Positions 8,964 through 18,254 of a stretch of DNA of 64,000 bases are shown here, one piece after another (positions within the stretch are counted from its first letter, which is position 1; every line of letters begins with the position of its first letter). A program made the translations under genes and the position numbers. Under the pieces are notes generated by a model. It was not told where the DNA came from. It ran no database searches and saw only the letters and a program-made list of their open reading frames with translations. Origin of the DNA: Pseudomonadales bacterium. Its GTDB lineage: Bacteria; Pseudomonadota; Gammaproteobacteria; Pseudomonadales; DT-91. The stretch covers positions 1 through 64,000 of the forward strand of contig JABSRQ010000010.1 in the NCBI GenBank assembly GCA_013215055.1, written 5' to 3'.

Positions 8964-9839
8964 ATGCTTTCTCCCACAGGTATTACCACGGACCCTTCAA
9001 CCATTGTTGACGTTAACGAAAGCAATGTTCAGCAAATTTTAATTGAGCAATCGCAGCAGCAATTGGTTGTCTGTCATTTCTGGTCACCCCAATCCCCTGA
9101 GGCCATGGCACAGACACAAGCTTTACAGGCGCTTAATGGCGAATATCAGGGCCATTTTATACTCGCGCTGGTGAATATTGATGACATGATGGCCATCGCC
9201 CAGCAATTAGGTGTGCAGTCACTACCTACGGTTTTGATTTTTCAGGCAGGCCAGGCGGTAGATGGTTTAGCCGGGCCACAAACCCCCGAGGCTTTAAAAG
9301 AGTTACTGGAAAAATATCTACCTAAACCCTGGGATCTGCAATTTCAGCAAGCCTCAGAACTGATGGCCACCGATGATTTTATTGCTGCCATCGCATTATT
9401 AGAGCCGGCCTTTATCGACTCAAAAAATCGCCCGGATATTAGCCTGGCATTAAGCCATTGTTATATTGAACGGGCTCGTTTGGATGAAGCCGAAAGCTTA
9501 TTAAGTGCTATTTTAATGGCCGATCAAGATGCGTATTTCCAACAACTGCAGTCGCAATTGCAGCTCAAACGAGAATCGGCCCACTCACCCGAGATGAAAG
9601 CGCTGGAGAAAAAGCTGGCTGAATCCCCCGAAGATATGGACATAAAAATGCAGCTGGCGGTGCAATATTATGAACAGCAGCTGTACAGAAAAGCCTGTGA
9701 ATTATTAATCGGGGTTTTACAGGTAGATAAAAATTATGATGGCTGTCGCAAGACATTATTGGATATATTCAAAAGCTTAGGCAATAAAGATCCGCTGGTG
9801 ATTGAATTTCAGCGCCAACTATTCTCCATTTTATATTAA
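8964..9839 (+). CDS. cnoX: Thioredoxin-like co-chaperone, CnoX/YbbN family
   Basis: A 291-aa protein with an N-terminal thioredoxin fold (~16-112) and C-terminal TPR-like helices (~120-290), the layout of CnoX/YbbN, a holdase that protects clients from oxidation and hands them to chaperones. The usual CxxC position reads SPQS after VVCHFW, so both redox cysteines are absent and it cannot act as an oxidoreductase there. The cis-Pro loop (QSLPTVLIFQAGQ) is kept. The start is supported by AGGA upstream. The DUF1631 gene follows but has its own promoter. Confidence 0.88.
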   Translation: MLSPTGITTDPSTIVDVNESNVQQILIEQSQQQLVVCHFWSPQSPEAMAQTQALQALNGEYQGHFILALVNIDDMMAIAQQLGVQSLPTVLIFQAGQAVDGLAGPQTPEALKELLEKYLPKPWDLQFQQASELMATDDFIAAIALLEPAFIDSKNRPDISLALSHCYIERARLDEAESLLSAILMADQDAYFQQLQSQLQLKRESAHSPEMKALEKKLAESPEDMDIKMQLAVQYYEQQLYRKACELLIGVLQVDKNYDGCRKTLLDIFKSLGNKDPLVIEFQRQLFSILY

Positions 9840-9867
9840 AGCCCACATTCAATGTATTCTCAGGGCA

Positions 9868-9896
9868 TTGGATTCCTCGCCATTGCCCACTATACT
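9868..9896 (+). promoter_or_regulatory. Sigma-70-type promoter for the DUF1631 gene
   Basis: TTGGAT and TATACT are separated by exactly 17 bp. Transcription would begin near 9903. That places the upstream ATG at 9852 outside the transcript and supports the start at 9942. Confidence 0.55.
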
Positions 9897-9941
9897 GCAA
9901 ACAATACTGTTAACCAGATCACACTTTGCAGGCAAGCAATC

Positions 9942-11702
9942 ATGTTCAATCCATCAATGGATGAGTGGAAAAGACTCTTCGCAGCAATGCAAGAGCCTCT
10001 GGCGCAGTGCAGCCTTTATGCCTACCCCCAGCTTAATCAACTTTTCGACAATCTACTTCAAAACAGTACAAACTACCTGCTGGAAGCCGCTCGATTAGAA
10101 AACCAGGACCGCAATAAAGAACATCTTATCGAGGCCATGCAAACTTGCCAAAGCAACGCTGAAATTATGGCCCATCAATTTCAACAGGCCTTATGTTTAA
10201 GCTTTTTGAATCTTGAAAACTCCGCATCTATACCCCAAACGCCCGATAAGCAAAAAAGCATGGGTGAACAAATTATCTGTACAAAATTAATCGCCGATAC
10301 CACACGCCATTATCAGCAAGACCTGGATACTATCGAGATTCAATTACCCAGATTACACAACACATACAATGCTTTTGGCCCGGAAAATCTTATTCACTGC
10401 TTCTATAAGGCCATAGAAAATCTGGCAATAGACACATTAGCGATACAGCAGCTGTTAAATTTATTCCAACAGGAAGTGCTTAATCAACTCAGCCATTTTT
10501 ATCAACATCTGAACCCCATACTTAATCAGGCTAGCGCCACTACCCAGCGGCATGAAAGTGATGCAGAAACACCGCTTAAAGATAATAGGGCCTTTCAACT
10601 AGATATGGTTGCAGCTGAGCCTACGGATATTAAACCCAATATCTATGCACTGGATGCCATTGCCAAAAAACAAAACCCCGATATAGCGTATGCCTTTGAT
10701 TCGCTACCCACTATAAACAACGCCAAAAGCCCAGCTATTTTCCCTGAAGACACGTTATCACGCGAGGATTTATTGGTCTTATTAAACCGACTACAAAAAG
10801 CCTATGAACCCGATAGTGATGGTGATTTACTCAGTTTTATTAACCTGCAAATTCAACATGAACATCACTGTGATCAAAACGTTGCTCTGAGCAGCGAAGA
10901 TAAAAACCTGATTAACTTAAGTAATCTGATTTTTGATCAAATCAGCGCTTCCCTGCCTTTGCCATCCGCAGGTTTATTACATCGATTAAAAATGCCTTAT
11001 GCGCGCCTGGCGCTGGAAAATGAATTATTTTTCACTAATAAACATCATGCCGCACGAAAACTGCTGGATACGATGCTGGATTATTATAAGAGCACAAAAA
11101 ACGAGGCAATTTTCCTGCAGCAGCTGCAATTCACCGTAGCCAAGATCATCTTTCGTTTTGAAAATGATACCGCGATTTTTGATGATTTATTAATACACTG
11201 GGCCCAGTTAAACCATCCCACAACAAAAAAAGATAAATTGGAACAAAGCAAAAAACAGGGTCTGGCCACCGCAGATATTGAAAAACTACTCTTTGAACAC
11301 TGTAAAGTTCTGCCGCTGATGCTACCTTTTCACACCTTGGTGCAGCAGCTATGGCATAAAATCTTGCAAGATATCGTTAAACAACAGGGCATGAATTCCA
11401 GCCATTGGCAGAGCGCTATTTTATTACTGGATAAAACCATACAGTTCAGTGGTTTTTATCAGCCACAAACACTTAAAAAACAAGTCGCCGAACTGCCACG
11501 CATTCATGCCATGATCAAAAAATTATTTAATGTTTATAAAATCAGTGAAATGAAGCAGGAAATATTTTTTGCTCAATTTAGTGCGATACAGGATTTAATC
11601 TTGCAGGGTCAGGCGCTAAAAACCATCAATAGCAAAACCCTACCTCAAGAGGCTTTTTTACAGGCGCTGATTCATTCGGATAAGCATCTAGCAACCATTT
11701 AA
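9942..11702 (+). CDS. DUF1631-family protein
   Basis: A 586-aa cytosolic protein without signal peptide or TM segment, rich in Gln, Leu and His. It matches the DUF1631 family in its N-terminal helices (LYAYPQLNQLFDNLLQNSTN), in the conserved central LLHRLKMPYARLALENELFF and in the C-terminal helical domain. Family function is unknown; members are often mislabelled thymidine phosphorylase. It is somewhat shorter than many members, with a low-complexity linker around residues 170-270. I place the start at 9942 because a good promoter lies just upstream and the ATG at 9852 lacks a ribosome site. Confidence 0.85.
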   Translation: MFNPSMDEWKRLFAAMQEPLAQCSLYAYPQLNQLFDNLLQNSTNYLLEAARLENQDRNKEHLIEAMQTCQSNAEIMAHQFQQALCLSFLNLENSASIPQTPDKQKSMGEQIICTKLIADTTRHYQQDLDTIEIQLPRLHNTYNAFGPENLIHCFYKAIENLAIDTLAIQQLLNLFQQEVLNQLSHFYQHLNPILNQASATTQRHESDAETPLKDNRAFQLDMVAAEPTDIKPNIYALDAIAKKQNPDIAYAFDSLPTINNAKSPAIFPEDTLSREDLLVLLNRLQKAYEPDSDGDLLSFINLQIQHEHHCDQNVALSSEDKNLINLSNLIFDQISASLPLPSAGLLHRLKMPYARLALENELFFTNKHHAARKLLDTMLDYYKSTKNEAIFLQQLQFTVAKIIFRFENDTAIFDDLLIHWAQLNHPTTKKDKLEQSKKQGLATADIEKLLFEHCKVLPLMLPFHTLVQQLWHKILQDIVKQQGMNSSHWQSAILLLDKTIQFSGFYQPQTLKKQVAELPRIHAMIKKLFNVYKISEMKQEIFFAQFSAIQDLILQGQALKTINSKTLPQEAFLQALIHSDKHLATI

Positions 11703-11722
11703 GTCCGATTTTGGGGTAAAGG

Positions 11723-13996
11723 CTACATCGGGCTGATAGGTTTTAACACCGGTGTAATGCTGATATCGTGTAAGTTTCGGTGTAAATAATCTTCAATATC
11801 CTGGGTATTATCCAGGCTTAAAACCGCATTCAGAATTTTCTTGGCATGCGGATATTCGATAAAACGAATCATGGATTTAACCCGCGGAATATTGGCCGCC
11901 CCCATAGACAACGCATCAAAACCCATGGCTAAAAAGAGTACAGCAGCAATAGGATCACCCGCTGCCTCTCCACAAATAGACACGGGTTTACCCGCTTTTT
12001 TAGCCTCTTGCGCTACGATATAGCAGGCTCGCAGCACTGCAGGATGGTAGTGACTATAAAGCCTGGAGACACGAGAGTTATTTCGGTCTACCGCCAATAA
12101 ATACTGGGTTAAATCATTGCTGCCTACCGAAAAGAAATCCGCACGTTTAGCCAGATCACGCATTTGATAAACCGCCGAAGGCACTTCAATCATCACCCCT
12201 ATTTTCGGCAGCGGTGTTTCTAAACCATCCAGTAATAATTCATTATGGGCTCTATGAATCAGTTCCAGTGACTCCTCTAACTCCCCAACACCGGAAATCA
12301 TAGGCAATAAGATCTGTAAATTGCCCAACCCTTCATTCGCCTTCAGCATTGCCCGAATTTGCACTAAAAAAATCTCAGGGTGATCCAAAGTGACACGTAT
12401 ACCCCGCCAACCCAAAAACGGATTTTCCTCTTTGATAGGAAAATAAGGCAGAGATTTATCCCCGCCTATATCCAGGCTGCGCATCGTGACCGGACGAGGA
12501 TAAAAAACCTCTAAATGGGTGCGATAGATATCACGCTGCTCTTCTTCTGATGGAAAACCGTCATTTAATAAAAATGGAATCTCGCTACGAAAAAGCCCCA
12601 CACCTTCGGCTCCCTGCTCCAGTGAACGCATTACATCGGTCATCAGGCCTGTATTAACCAACAGCGGCAAGCGGTATTTATCCAGGGTTTCACAAGGTAA
12701 ATCCCTTAATAACTCCAAACCCTTATTAACCAGTTTTTCTTCTTCTTGAAAATCCAGATAACGCTGACGGATATTATCGCTGGCATTGGCAATCACATGG
12801 CCATGATAACCATCCACAATCAAAGGCAGACCATTCAACTTGTGAATCGGCAGGCCTTCAACCCCCATCACCGTTGGGATATTCATGGACCGGGCTAAAA
12901 TAGCCACATGCGAATTATTTGAGCCTTTAACCGACACCAGGCCCACCAACTTATCTCTGGGCACCTCACCCAACATAGAGGCGGTTAACTCCTCGCCAAT
13001 TAAAATCACCGGCTCATCATATTCATGCTTGGTGGGTTCCGCTTCTTGCAGATAAGCCAGGATGCGTAAACCCATATCTTTGACATCAACAGCACGCTCA
13101 CGCAGATACGCATCGTCCATCAATTCAAAATTACGTACATGCGACATAATCACGTCAGCCAAGGCCGATTGGGCACAGCGCCGATCTTCAACAATTTTTT
13201 TAATGATCTCATCGCCAATCGCACTGTCATCTAACATTTGCAAATAAACATTAAATAAAGCCGCTTCTTGCTTGGCGATACGCTTAACAAATTTCTCCTG
13301 CAATCTGGCAATATCCTGGCGTACCTGTTCCAGACAATCCCGAAAGAAATCCACTTCTTCTTCGATATTCTCACAAGACTTATCCGGCACCGCTTGTAAA
13401 TCGCTGGCATGATGAATAACCACGCCTGTTGCCACCGATACACCCGGAGCGCCAGCCGAACCTTTAAATTGAATATTTTTTTGAAAAGAGGCGTGCTTAA
13501 ACGGCTGAATCGCGCCGGTTACTTGAGCGGCGGCGATAACACCCGCCAACTGCGCGGCAATGGTAACCAAAAAGGATTCTTCTAATTCATCAAATTTGCG
13601 GCTTTTACTCTGCTGAACAACTAACACACCCAAGACTTCCCGGTGATGGATAATCGGGGATCCCATAAAGGATTCAAAGGCTTCTTCACCGGTATCCGGC
13701 AGGTATTTATAGGCGGGGTGATCAGAGGCATGATCTAAATTAATCGGTTCTTCACGTTTGGCAACCAGCCCCACCAAACCCTGATCTTTGGCTAAGCTGA
13801 GTCGCCCCTCGGCTTGTTTATTTAAACCATCGGTGGCCATAAAAACCAGACGATCAGAGTTTTTATCACGTAAATAGACGCTGCAAACCTCGGTTTTCAT
13901 CGCCTCTTTGACACGAGACACAATCACATCCAGGGCCGACTGAACATCTTCAGCCGCACTCACCTCCTGAACAATATGACGTAGTGTCTCTAACAA
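11723..13996 (-). CDS. ptsP: Phosphoenolpyruvate-protein phosphotransferase PtsP (EI-Ntr)
   Basis: A 757-aa first enzyme of the nitrogen phosphotransferase system; it takes phosphate from PEP and passes it to NPr. Domains are an N-terminal GAF (~16-160), the EI N-terminal and helical part (~175-330), the phosphohistidine swivel with active His363 in GSNNSHVAILARS, and the PEP-binding barrel with VGLFRSEIPFL, GWRGIRVTL and FFSVGSNDLTQY. The length equals the family norm. It lies 2 bp behind rppH on the same strand, the conserved rppH-ptsP pair. The phosphorelay normally links nitrogen or carbon status to potassium transport and metabolism. Confidence 0.97.
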   Translation of the reverse strand: MLETLRHIVQEVSAAEDVQSALDVIVSRVKEAMKTEVCSVYLRDKNSDRLVFMATDGLNKQAEGRLSLAKDQGLVGLVAKREEPINLDHASDHPAYKYLPDTGEEAFESFMGSPIIHHREVLGVLVVQQSKSRKFDELEESFLVTIAAQLAGVIAAAQVTGAIQPFKHASFQKNIQFKGSAGAPGVSVATGVVIHHASDLQAVPDKSCENIEEEVDFFRDCLEQVRQDIARLQEKFVKRIAKQEAALFNVYLQMLDDSAIGDEIIKKIVEDRRCAQSALADVIMSHVRNFELMDDAYLRERAVDVKDMGLRILAYLQEAEPTKHEYDEPVILIGEELTASMLGEVPRDKLVGLVSVKGSNNSHVAILARSMNIPTVMGVEGLPIHKLNGLPLIVDGYHGHVIANASDNIRQRYLDFQEEEKLVNKGLELLRDLPCETLDKYRLPLLVNTGLMTDVMRSLEQGAEGVGLFRSEIPFLLNDGFPSEEEQRDIYRTHLEVFYPRPVTMRSLDIGGDKSLPYFPIKEENPFLGWRGIRVTLDHPEIFLVQIRAMLKANEGLGNLQILLPMISGVGELEESLELIHRAHNELLLDGLETPLPKIGVMIEVPSAVYQMRDLAKRADFFSVGSNDLTQYLLAVDRNNSRVSRLYSHYHPAVLRACYIVAQEAKKAGKPVSICGEAAGDPIAAVLFLAMGFDALSMGAANIPRVKSMIRFIEYPHAKKILNAVLSLDNTQDIEDYLHRNLHDISITPVLKPISPM

Positions 13997-13998
13997 GT

Positions 13999-14517
13999 TT
14001 AAGCTCCAGCTGCTTGTAAGTGGATTTTCACCATCTCATTATGCTTATAAACCAATTCTTTCATGGCCCGACGATAGACGTCACGTTTAAACGATACCAC
14101 CTGCTCTATCGGATACCAATAACTGACCCACTGCCAGTGATCAAACTCGGGTTTGGCATGAAGATCCAGACGAATCGCCGATTCATCCTGCTTCAATTCC
14201 AATAAAAACCACTTCTGTTTCTGCCCTACACATAGCGGCTCGGTGCCGTAACGAATGAGTCTTTTAGGTAAGCGATAACGCAACCAGCCTTTAGTACAGG
14301 CCTTAACCGTGACATCTTCGGGGTTTAATCCTATCTCTTCATGCAACTCTCTAAACATTGCTTGCTCGGCAGTTTCATTCTCTCCCACGCCCCCCTGAGG
14401 AAACTGCCAGGCATTTTGGCCTATACGCCTGGCCCAGAAGACGCGACCCTGACCGTCTGCCAAAATTATACCGACATTGGCACGGTATCCATTTTCATCA
14501 ATCACAGTAATTTCCAA
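13999..14517 (-). CDS. rppH: RNA pyrophosphohydrolase RppH
   Basis: A 172-aa Nudix hydrolase that removes pyrophosphate from mRNA 5' ends and so triggers decay. The Nudix box spans residues ~42-64 ([17 protein letters not shown] then HEEIGL), with the catalytic REL-HEE glutamates present. The N-terminus [20 protein letters not shown] and the internal [10 protein letters not shown] are RppH hallmarks. Length fits RppH (E. coli 176 aa). It is followed by ptsP 2 bp downstream and diverges from a HAD phosphatase, the same arrangement as in Pseudomonas. Confidence 0.97.
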   Translation of the reverse strand: MEITVIDENGYRANVGIILADGQGRVFWARRIGQNAWQFPQGGVGENETAEQAMFRELHEEIGLNPEDVTVKACTKGWLRYRLPKRLIRYGTEPLCVGQKQKWFLLELKQDESAIRLDLHAKPEFDHWQWVSYWYPIEQVVSFKRDVYRRAMKELVYKHNEMVKIHLQAAGA

Positions 14518-14628
14518 CAGCGAAAAACGACACGTTTGACAATTGCTTACGCTTCATCAATGATGCCGCAAATTTTAAGTTTATTGATCTTATTGTAGAC
14601 CTATTTACCAACGAAATGCTTAAATATT

Positions 14629-15282
14629 ATGACTTTAGCGATATTCGATTTAGATAACACTTTACTACACGGCGACAGCGATCATGCCTGGGGAGAATTC
14701 CTGGTAGAAAAAGGCATTGTAGATAAAGAAATTTATAAGCAGGCCAATGACTTATTCTATCAGCAGTACCAAAATGGCCAGCTGAATATTCTTGAATATC
14801 TGCAGTTTGCGTTAAAGCCGCTGACCCAACATAAGCCAGAAAAACTGAGCCAATTACATAAAAGTTTTATGTTGGAAAAGGTGGCAAAAATGCGCTTGGA
14901 AAAGGCCGATGCTTTATTGAAAAAACACCGCGATCAAGGTGATTTTTTATTAATTATTACCGCCACCAATGCGTTTGTGACCACCCCGATTGCCGAAGCC
15001 CTGGGCGTAGATGCCATTCTGGCAACCGATCCGGAGATAATCGATGGCGTTTATACCGGAAAAATTGCCGGCACCCCCTGCTTTCAGGACGGTAAAGTGA
15101 CCCGCCTCAACCAATGGTTAAAAGACAATCCACAAGATTTAAAAGGCAGTTTCTTCTATAGCGATTCGCATAACGATATTCCGCTATTAAAAATGGTTGA
15201 TAATCCGGTGGCCGTCGATGCCGATACGCAATTACAAGCCTTTGCCAAAGAGCAGGGCTGGCCACATATCAGCCTGCGCTAA
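14629..15282 (+). CDS. HAD-family hydrolase, subfamily IB (SerB-like phosphatase)
   Basis: A 217-aa phosphatase. Motif I is D7-L-D9-N-T-L in AIFDLDNTLL, motif II is IITATNAF, and motif IV is YSDSHNDIPLL, giving a complete HAD active site. The alpha-helical cap between motifs I and II places it in subfamily IB with phosphoserine-phosphatase-like enzymes. The equivalent gene stands next to rppH-ptsP in Pseudomonas. The physiological substrate is not known. Its stop overlaps that of the convergent DUF2147 gene by 4 bp. Confidence 0.9.
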   Translation: MTLAIFDLDNTLLHGDSDHAWGEFLVEKGIVDKEIYKQANDLFYQQYQNGQLNILEYLQFALKPLTQHKPEKLSQLHKSFMLEKVAKMRLEKADALLKKHRDQGDFLLIITATNAFVTTPIAEALGVDAILATDPEIIDGVYTGKIAGTPCFQDGKVTRLNQWLKDNPQDLKGSFFYSDSHNDIPLLKMVDNPVAVDADTQLQAFAKEQGWPHISLR

Positions 15283-15725
15283 GGTGCCGTAGGCAACTCT
15301 TTTTCGGCAGACTCGGCTCTATACCAAGTCTGCGTTCTGAAGAAGAAACCCAAATAACCCCTGACCTTTAATTGCCCTTCGTCCAGCCACAACTTACAGC
15401 CGTAGGTCTTACCATTAGCGGGGTCTAATATCTCACCGCCGCTATATTGGTCATCATCTTTTTCTAAGTCGGTTAAAATCTGCATACCCACAACCGGCTG
15501 CATATGCAAATCACCTTTACATTCTTTGCACAGCGTATCGTCAGGTTTCAGCAATAGATCAACGATCTTGCCTTGCAGCTTTCCGTCAACGATCCATATT
15601 TCGACGATGGACTTTGCCTTACCGGTTTCATCATCGATCGTCTTCCATAAACCGGTGACTGAGGCATCCGCCCATAATGCGGGCATATAAATGATTAAGC
15701 TGATCAATAAAGCGTATTTTTTCAT
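15279..15725 (-). CDS. DUF2147-family exported protein
   Basis: A 148-aa secreted protein with signal peptide MKKYALLISLIIYMPALWA. The mature part has the DUF2147 pattern: VTGLWKTIDDETGKAKSIVE, a pair of cysteines in CKECKGD, then GGEILDPANGKTYGCKLWL and a terminal GFFFRTQTWYR strand. Family function is unknown (small periplasmic beta-barrel). I place the start at 15725, preceded by a GAGAG site, because longer starts would put a charged extension before the signal peptide. Confidence 0.88.
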   Translation of the reverse strand: MKKYALLISLIIYMPALWADASVTGLWKTIDDETGKAKSIVEIWIVDGKLQGKIVDLLLKPDDTLCKECKGDLHMQPVVGMQILTDLEKDDDQYSGGEILDPANGKTYGCKLWLDEGQLKVRGYLGFFFRTQTWYRAESAEKELPTAP

Positions 15726-15869
15726 CTGACTCTCGTTATTGCTTTTCTTTTTTAAAGCATACACGACTATAAACACTATTCACTTATAAATTATCGTGCT
15801 TACGCGGAGCCTCTATCCACGTTCTATACTTTCACACAGGAACGTCATCTAAAGGACTAGGAATATCAT

Positions 15870-16373
15870 ATGCCACAAAGAAAACGGCTCAGCCACTGCC
15901 TTTTATTATCTGCCATCATTTTTTTAATCGGCTGTGAAACCAGCGAAGAACTCACCCGCAGTTATCCCGGAGAGAGCCTTGAAATGACAGGTTTATGGAT
16001 AAGCTCTTGTCAGCATACCGAGCAATATCAATCCAGGGGTTATGAATACCTGATTTCAAGTTATACCATGGTCGAGAATCAAACATTTAACTTAGAAAAA
16101 CGTTTTTTTAATGCTGAAAACTGCCAAGGTAACCCAGTCACAAGCTTCACCTATGAAGGCCACTATAGCGAAGCAGGCAAAGTGGTTGCCGATGATGGAG
16201 CACTGACCACACGCCTTTCACTCACCAGCCGCAACCCAGATTGGCCAACCTCGATTAGCTCAATCTTTTCCGAACAAGTTATTCGTCTGCAGCAAGATCA
16301 GTTTTTCTTTGGCTACTTTGAGCAAGGCAATACACCGCATATTGATTACGAGACGGTGTATACCAAACAATAA
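15870..16373 (+). CDS. Hypothetical lipoprotein
   Basis: A 167-aa protein with a basic N-terminus, a hydrophobic core and the lipobox LIGC (acyl Cys22), so probably a membrane-anchored lipoprotein. The mature part is beta-rich with two further cysteines (SSCQHTEQYQ and ENCQGN) that may form a disulfide. I do not recognise the family. A TATACT box ends 39 bp upstream, without a good -35. It stands alone between a convergent DUF2147 gene and ilvA. Confidence 0.75.
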   Translation: MPQRKRLSHCLLLSAIIFLIGCETSEELTRSYPGESLEMTGLWISSCQHTEQYQSRGYEYLISSYTMVENQTFNLEKRFFNAENCQGNPVTSFTYEGHYSEAGKVVADDGALTTRLSLTSRNPDWPTSISSIFSEQVIRLQQDQFFFGYFEQGNTPHIDYETVYTKQ

Positions 16374-16484
16374 GAGCCCTTCAGCCCTTTATATATATTA
16401 GCCATTTAGCTGGCCGGCTACATTTTAACGGGTGTTTATGGTAGCTTACGTTTTTTGTTAACTGCCTTTATTTACAGGTTCTCC

Positions 16485-17996
16485 ATGCCTCAGTCTTATA
16501 TCAAACAGATTCTCAATGCCAATGTCTACGATGTGGCAATAGAAACGCCTATTCAGAAGGCGCGTTTTTTATCACTACGTTTTGATAATAATATTCTGAT
16601 TAAGCGTGAAGATCTGCAGCCGGTATTCTCATTTAAGATTCGTGGGGCTTATAACAAGATGCGCCTGCTCAGTGAAGAAGCCAGAGCCAAAGGAGTGGTC
16701 GCAGCCTCTGCCGGTAATCATGCGCAGGGCGTTGCGCTTTCGGCTAATCATCTAGGCTGCAAGGCTACCATTGTTATGCCCAAAACCACGCCGTCCATCA
16801 AGGTAGATGCGGTAAAAGCCTGGGGTGCCAAAGTGGTATTAAAGGGCGATACCTACGACGAAGCCGCTTCTTTTGCCAAACTACTGGTGCAAGAAAAAGG
16901 CATGACCTATGTACATCCCTACGATGACCCAGACGTTATCGCTGGCCAAGGTACGGTTGCGATGGAAATTCTGCGCCAAATCCCGGAACATATCGATGCG
17001 ATATTTATTCCTGTAGGTGGTGGTGGTTTAGCCGCGGGTATGGCGACTTACATCAAATATGTACGCCCGGATATCAAGGTGATTGCGGTAGAACCCGAAG
17101 ATGCGGCCTGCTTAAAAGCCGCCATGGATAAAAATCGCCGCGTGACCCTCCCCCAGGTTGGCCTCTTTGCAGACGGTGTTGCCGTAGCCCAGATTGGCAA
17201 GGAACCCTATAGATTATTAAAAACCTATATAGACGAAGTCATTACCGCCAGCACCGATGAGATCTGCGCGGCGATCAAGGATATCTTCGAAGATACCCGC
17301 TCTATTGCCGAACCCGCCGGTGCTTTAGCCTTAGCTGGCTTAAAAAACTATGCCGTTCAAAACGGTTTAAAAGGGCAAACCCTGATCGCCATCGAAAGTG
17401 GCGCTAATACCAACTTCGATAGACTACGTTATATCTCTGAACGTACCGAGTTTGGTGAAAACCGAGAGGCTATTTTCAGCGTTCAAATTCCCGAGAAGGC
17501 GGGCAGTTTCCGTAAGTTTTGTGCCTTATTAGGTAAACGTAGTATCACCGAATTTAATTACCGCTATAGCTGTGATAACAATGCGCAAATATTTGTCGGC
17601 ATGCAGGTTAAAGATGATGATGACAGGCAGGAGATCATTAAAATCTTACAGGATAAAGCGTATAAGATTGTAGATATGACCGATAATGAAATGGCCAAAA
17701 TGCACGTGCGTCATATGGTTGGAGGACATGCACCACAAATTGATGATGAAGTGGTTTATACCTTTGAATTTCCTGAACGCCCTGGTGCTTTGATGAACTT
17801 CTTAAACGAATTAGGCCAGCGCTGGAATATATCCATGTTCCATTACCGTAATCATGGTGCCGCTTTTGGTCGTGTGGTCGCGGGGTTTCAGGTGCCTAAA
17901 AATGAACGTTCACAGATCGCTCCGCTACTGAAAAAGCTGAATTATCGTTTTAAAGAAGAAACAGACAACACGGCTTATAAGCATTTCCTAGGTTAA
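16485..17996 (+). CDS. ilvA: Threonine ammonia-lyase, biosynthetic (IlvA)
   Basis: A 503-aa PLP enzyme that deaminates threonine to 2-oxobutanoate, the first committed step of isoleucine synthesis. PLP Lys51 lies in FSFKIRGAYNKM; the phosphate-binding loop is PVGGGGLAAG. Two C-terminal ACT-like regulatory domains (~330-405 and ~425-500; each contains an F-x-F/Y-R-Y/N block) mark the long, isoleucine-inhibited biosynthetic form. ATG 16485 fits the E. coli N-terminus better than TTG 16455. In Pseudomonas rpiA neighbours ilvA; here rpiA is 16 kb away. Confidence 0.97.
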   Translation: MPQSYIKQILNANVYDVAIETPIQKARFLSLRFDNNILIKREDLQPVFSFKIRGAYNKMRLLSEEARAKGVVAASAGNHAQGVALSANHLGCKATIVMPKTTPSIKVDAVKAWGAKVVLKGDTYDEAASFAKLLVQEKGMTYVHPYDDPDVIAGQGTVAMEILRQIPEHIDAIFIPVGGGGLAAGMATYIKYVRPDIKVIAVEPEDAACLKAAMDKNRRVTLPQVGLFADGVAVAQIGKEPYRLLKTYIDEVITASTDEICAAIKDIFEDTRSIAEPAGALALAGLKNYAVQNGLKGQTLIAIESGANTNFDRLRYISERTEFGENREAIFSVQIPEKAGSFRKFCALLGKRSITEFNYRYSCDNNAQIFVGMQVKDDDDRQEIIKILQDKAYKIVDMTDNEMAKMHVRHMVGGHAPQIDDEVVYTFEFPERPGALMNFLNELGQRWNISMFHYRNHGAAFGRVVAGFQVPKNERSQIAPLLKKLNYRFKEETDNTAYKHFLG

Positions 17997-18030
17997 AACC
18001 CGGGCTGTTATTCCTAAAAGAAATTAAACC

Positions 18031-18056
18031 TCCGCGCTAGATGACCTTAGCGCGGA
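18031..18056 (+). other. GC-rich hairpin downstream of ilvA
   Basis: A perfect 9-bp stem TCCGCGCTA / TAGCGCGGA with an 8-nt loop, 35 bp past the ilvA stop. There is no T tract on either side, so it may stabilise the 3' end or act Rho-dependently rather than as a classic terminator. Confidence 0.5.
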
Positions 18057-18167
18057 AAATCTGCGGGTTAGCTCACAGAATACATTAAAGCAACATTTCT
18101 CAACTGGCGAAAAATCACAGCGCTGAGTATGGTGAAGTTATACATTCACTAAGCAATTGATTTAATT

Positions 18168-18254
18168 ATGTTTCAAAATGATATTATCAGCTTGACCTTA
18201 ATCGTCTTCACCCTGGGCACAGCGGGTACAGCGATTTTGCAGATGGCAATCTAA
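18168..18254 (+). CDS. Putative 28-aa single-pass membrane peptide
   Basis: A short ORF that is almost entirely one hydrophobic segment (residues ~6-28: IISLTLIVFTLGTAGTAILQ then MAI). It starts at ATG 18168 without a clear ribosome site and its stop overlaps the convergent fau stop by 4 bp. A TTATACAT box about 25 bp upstream might serve as -10. The composition is typical of small membrane proteins, but the evidence is thin. Confidence 0.3.
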   Translation: MFQNDIISLTLIVFTLGTAGTAILQMAI

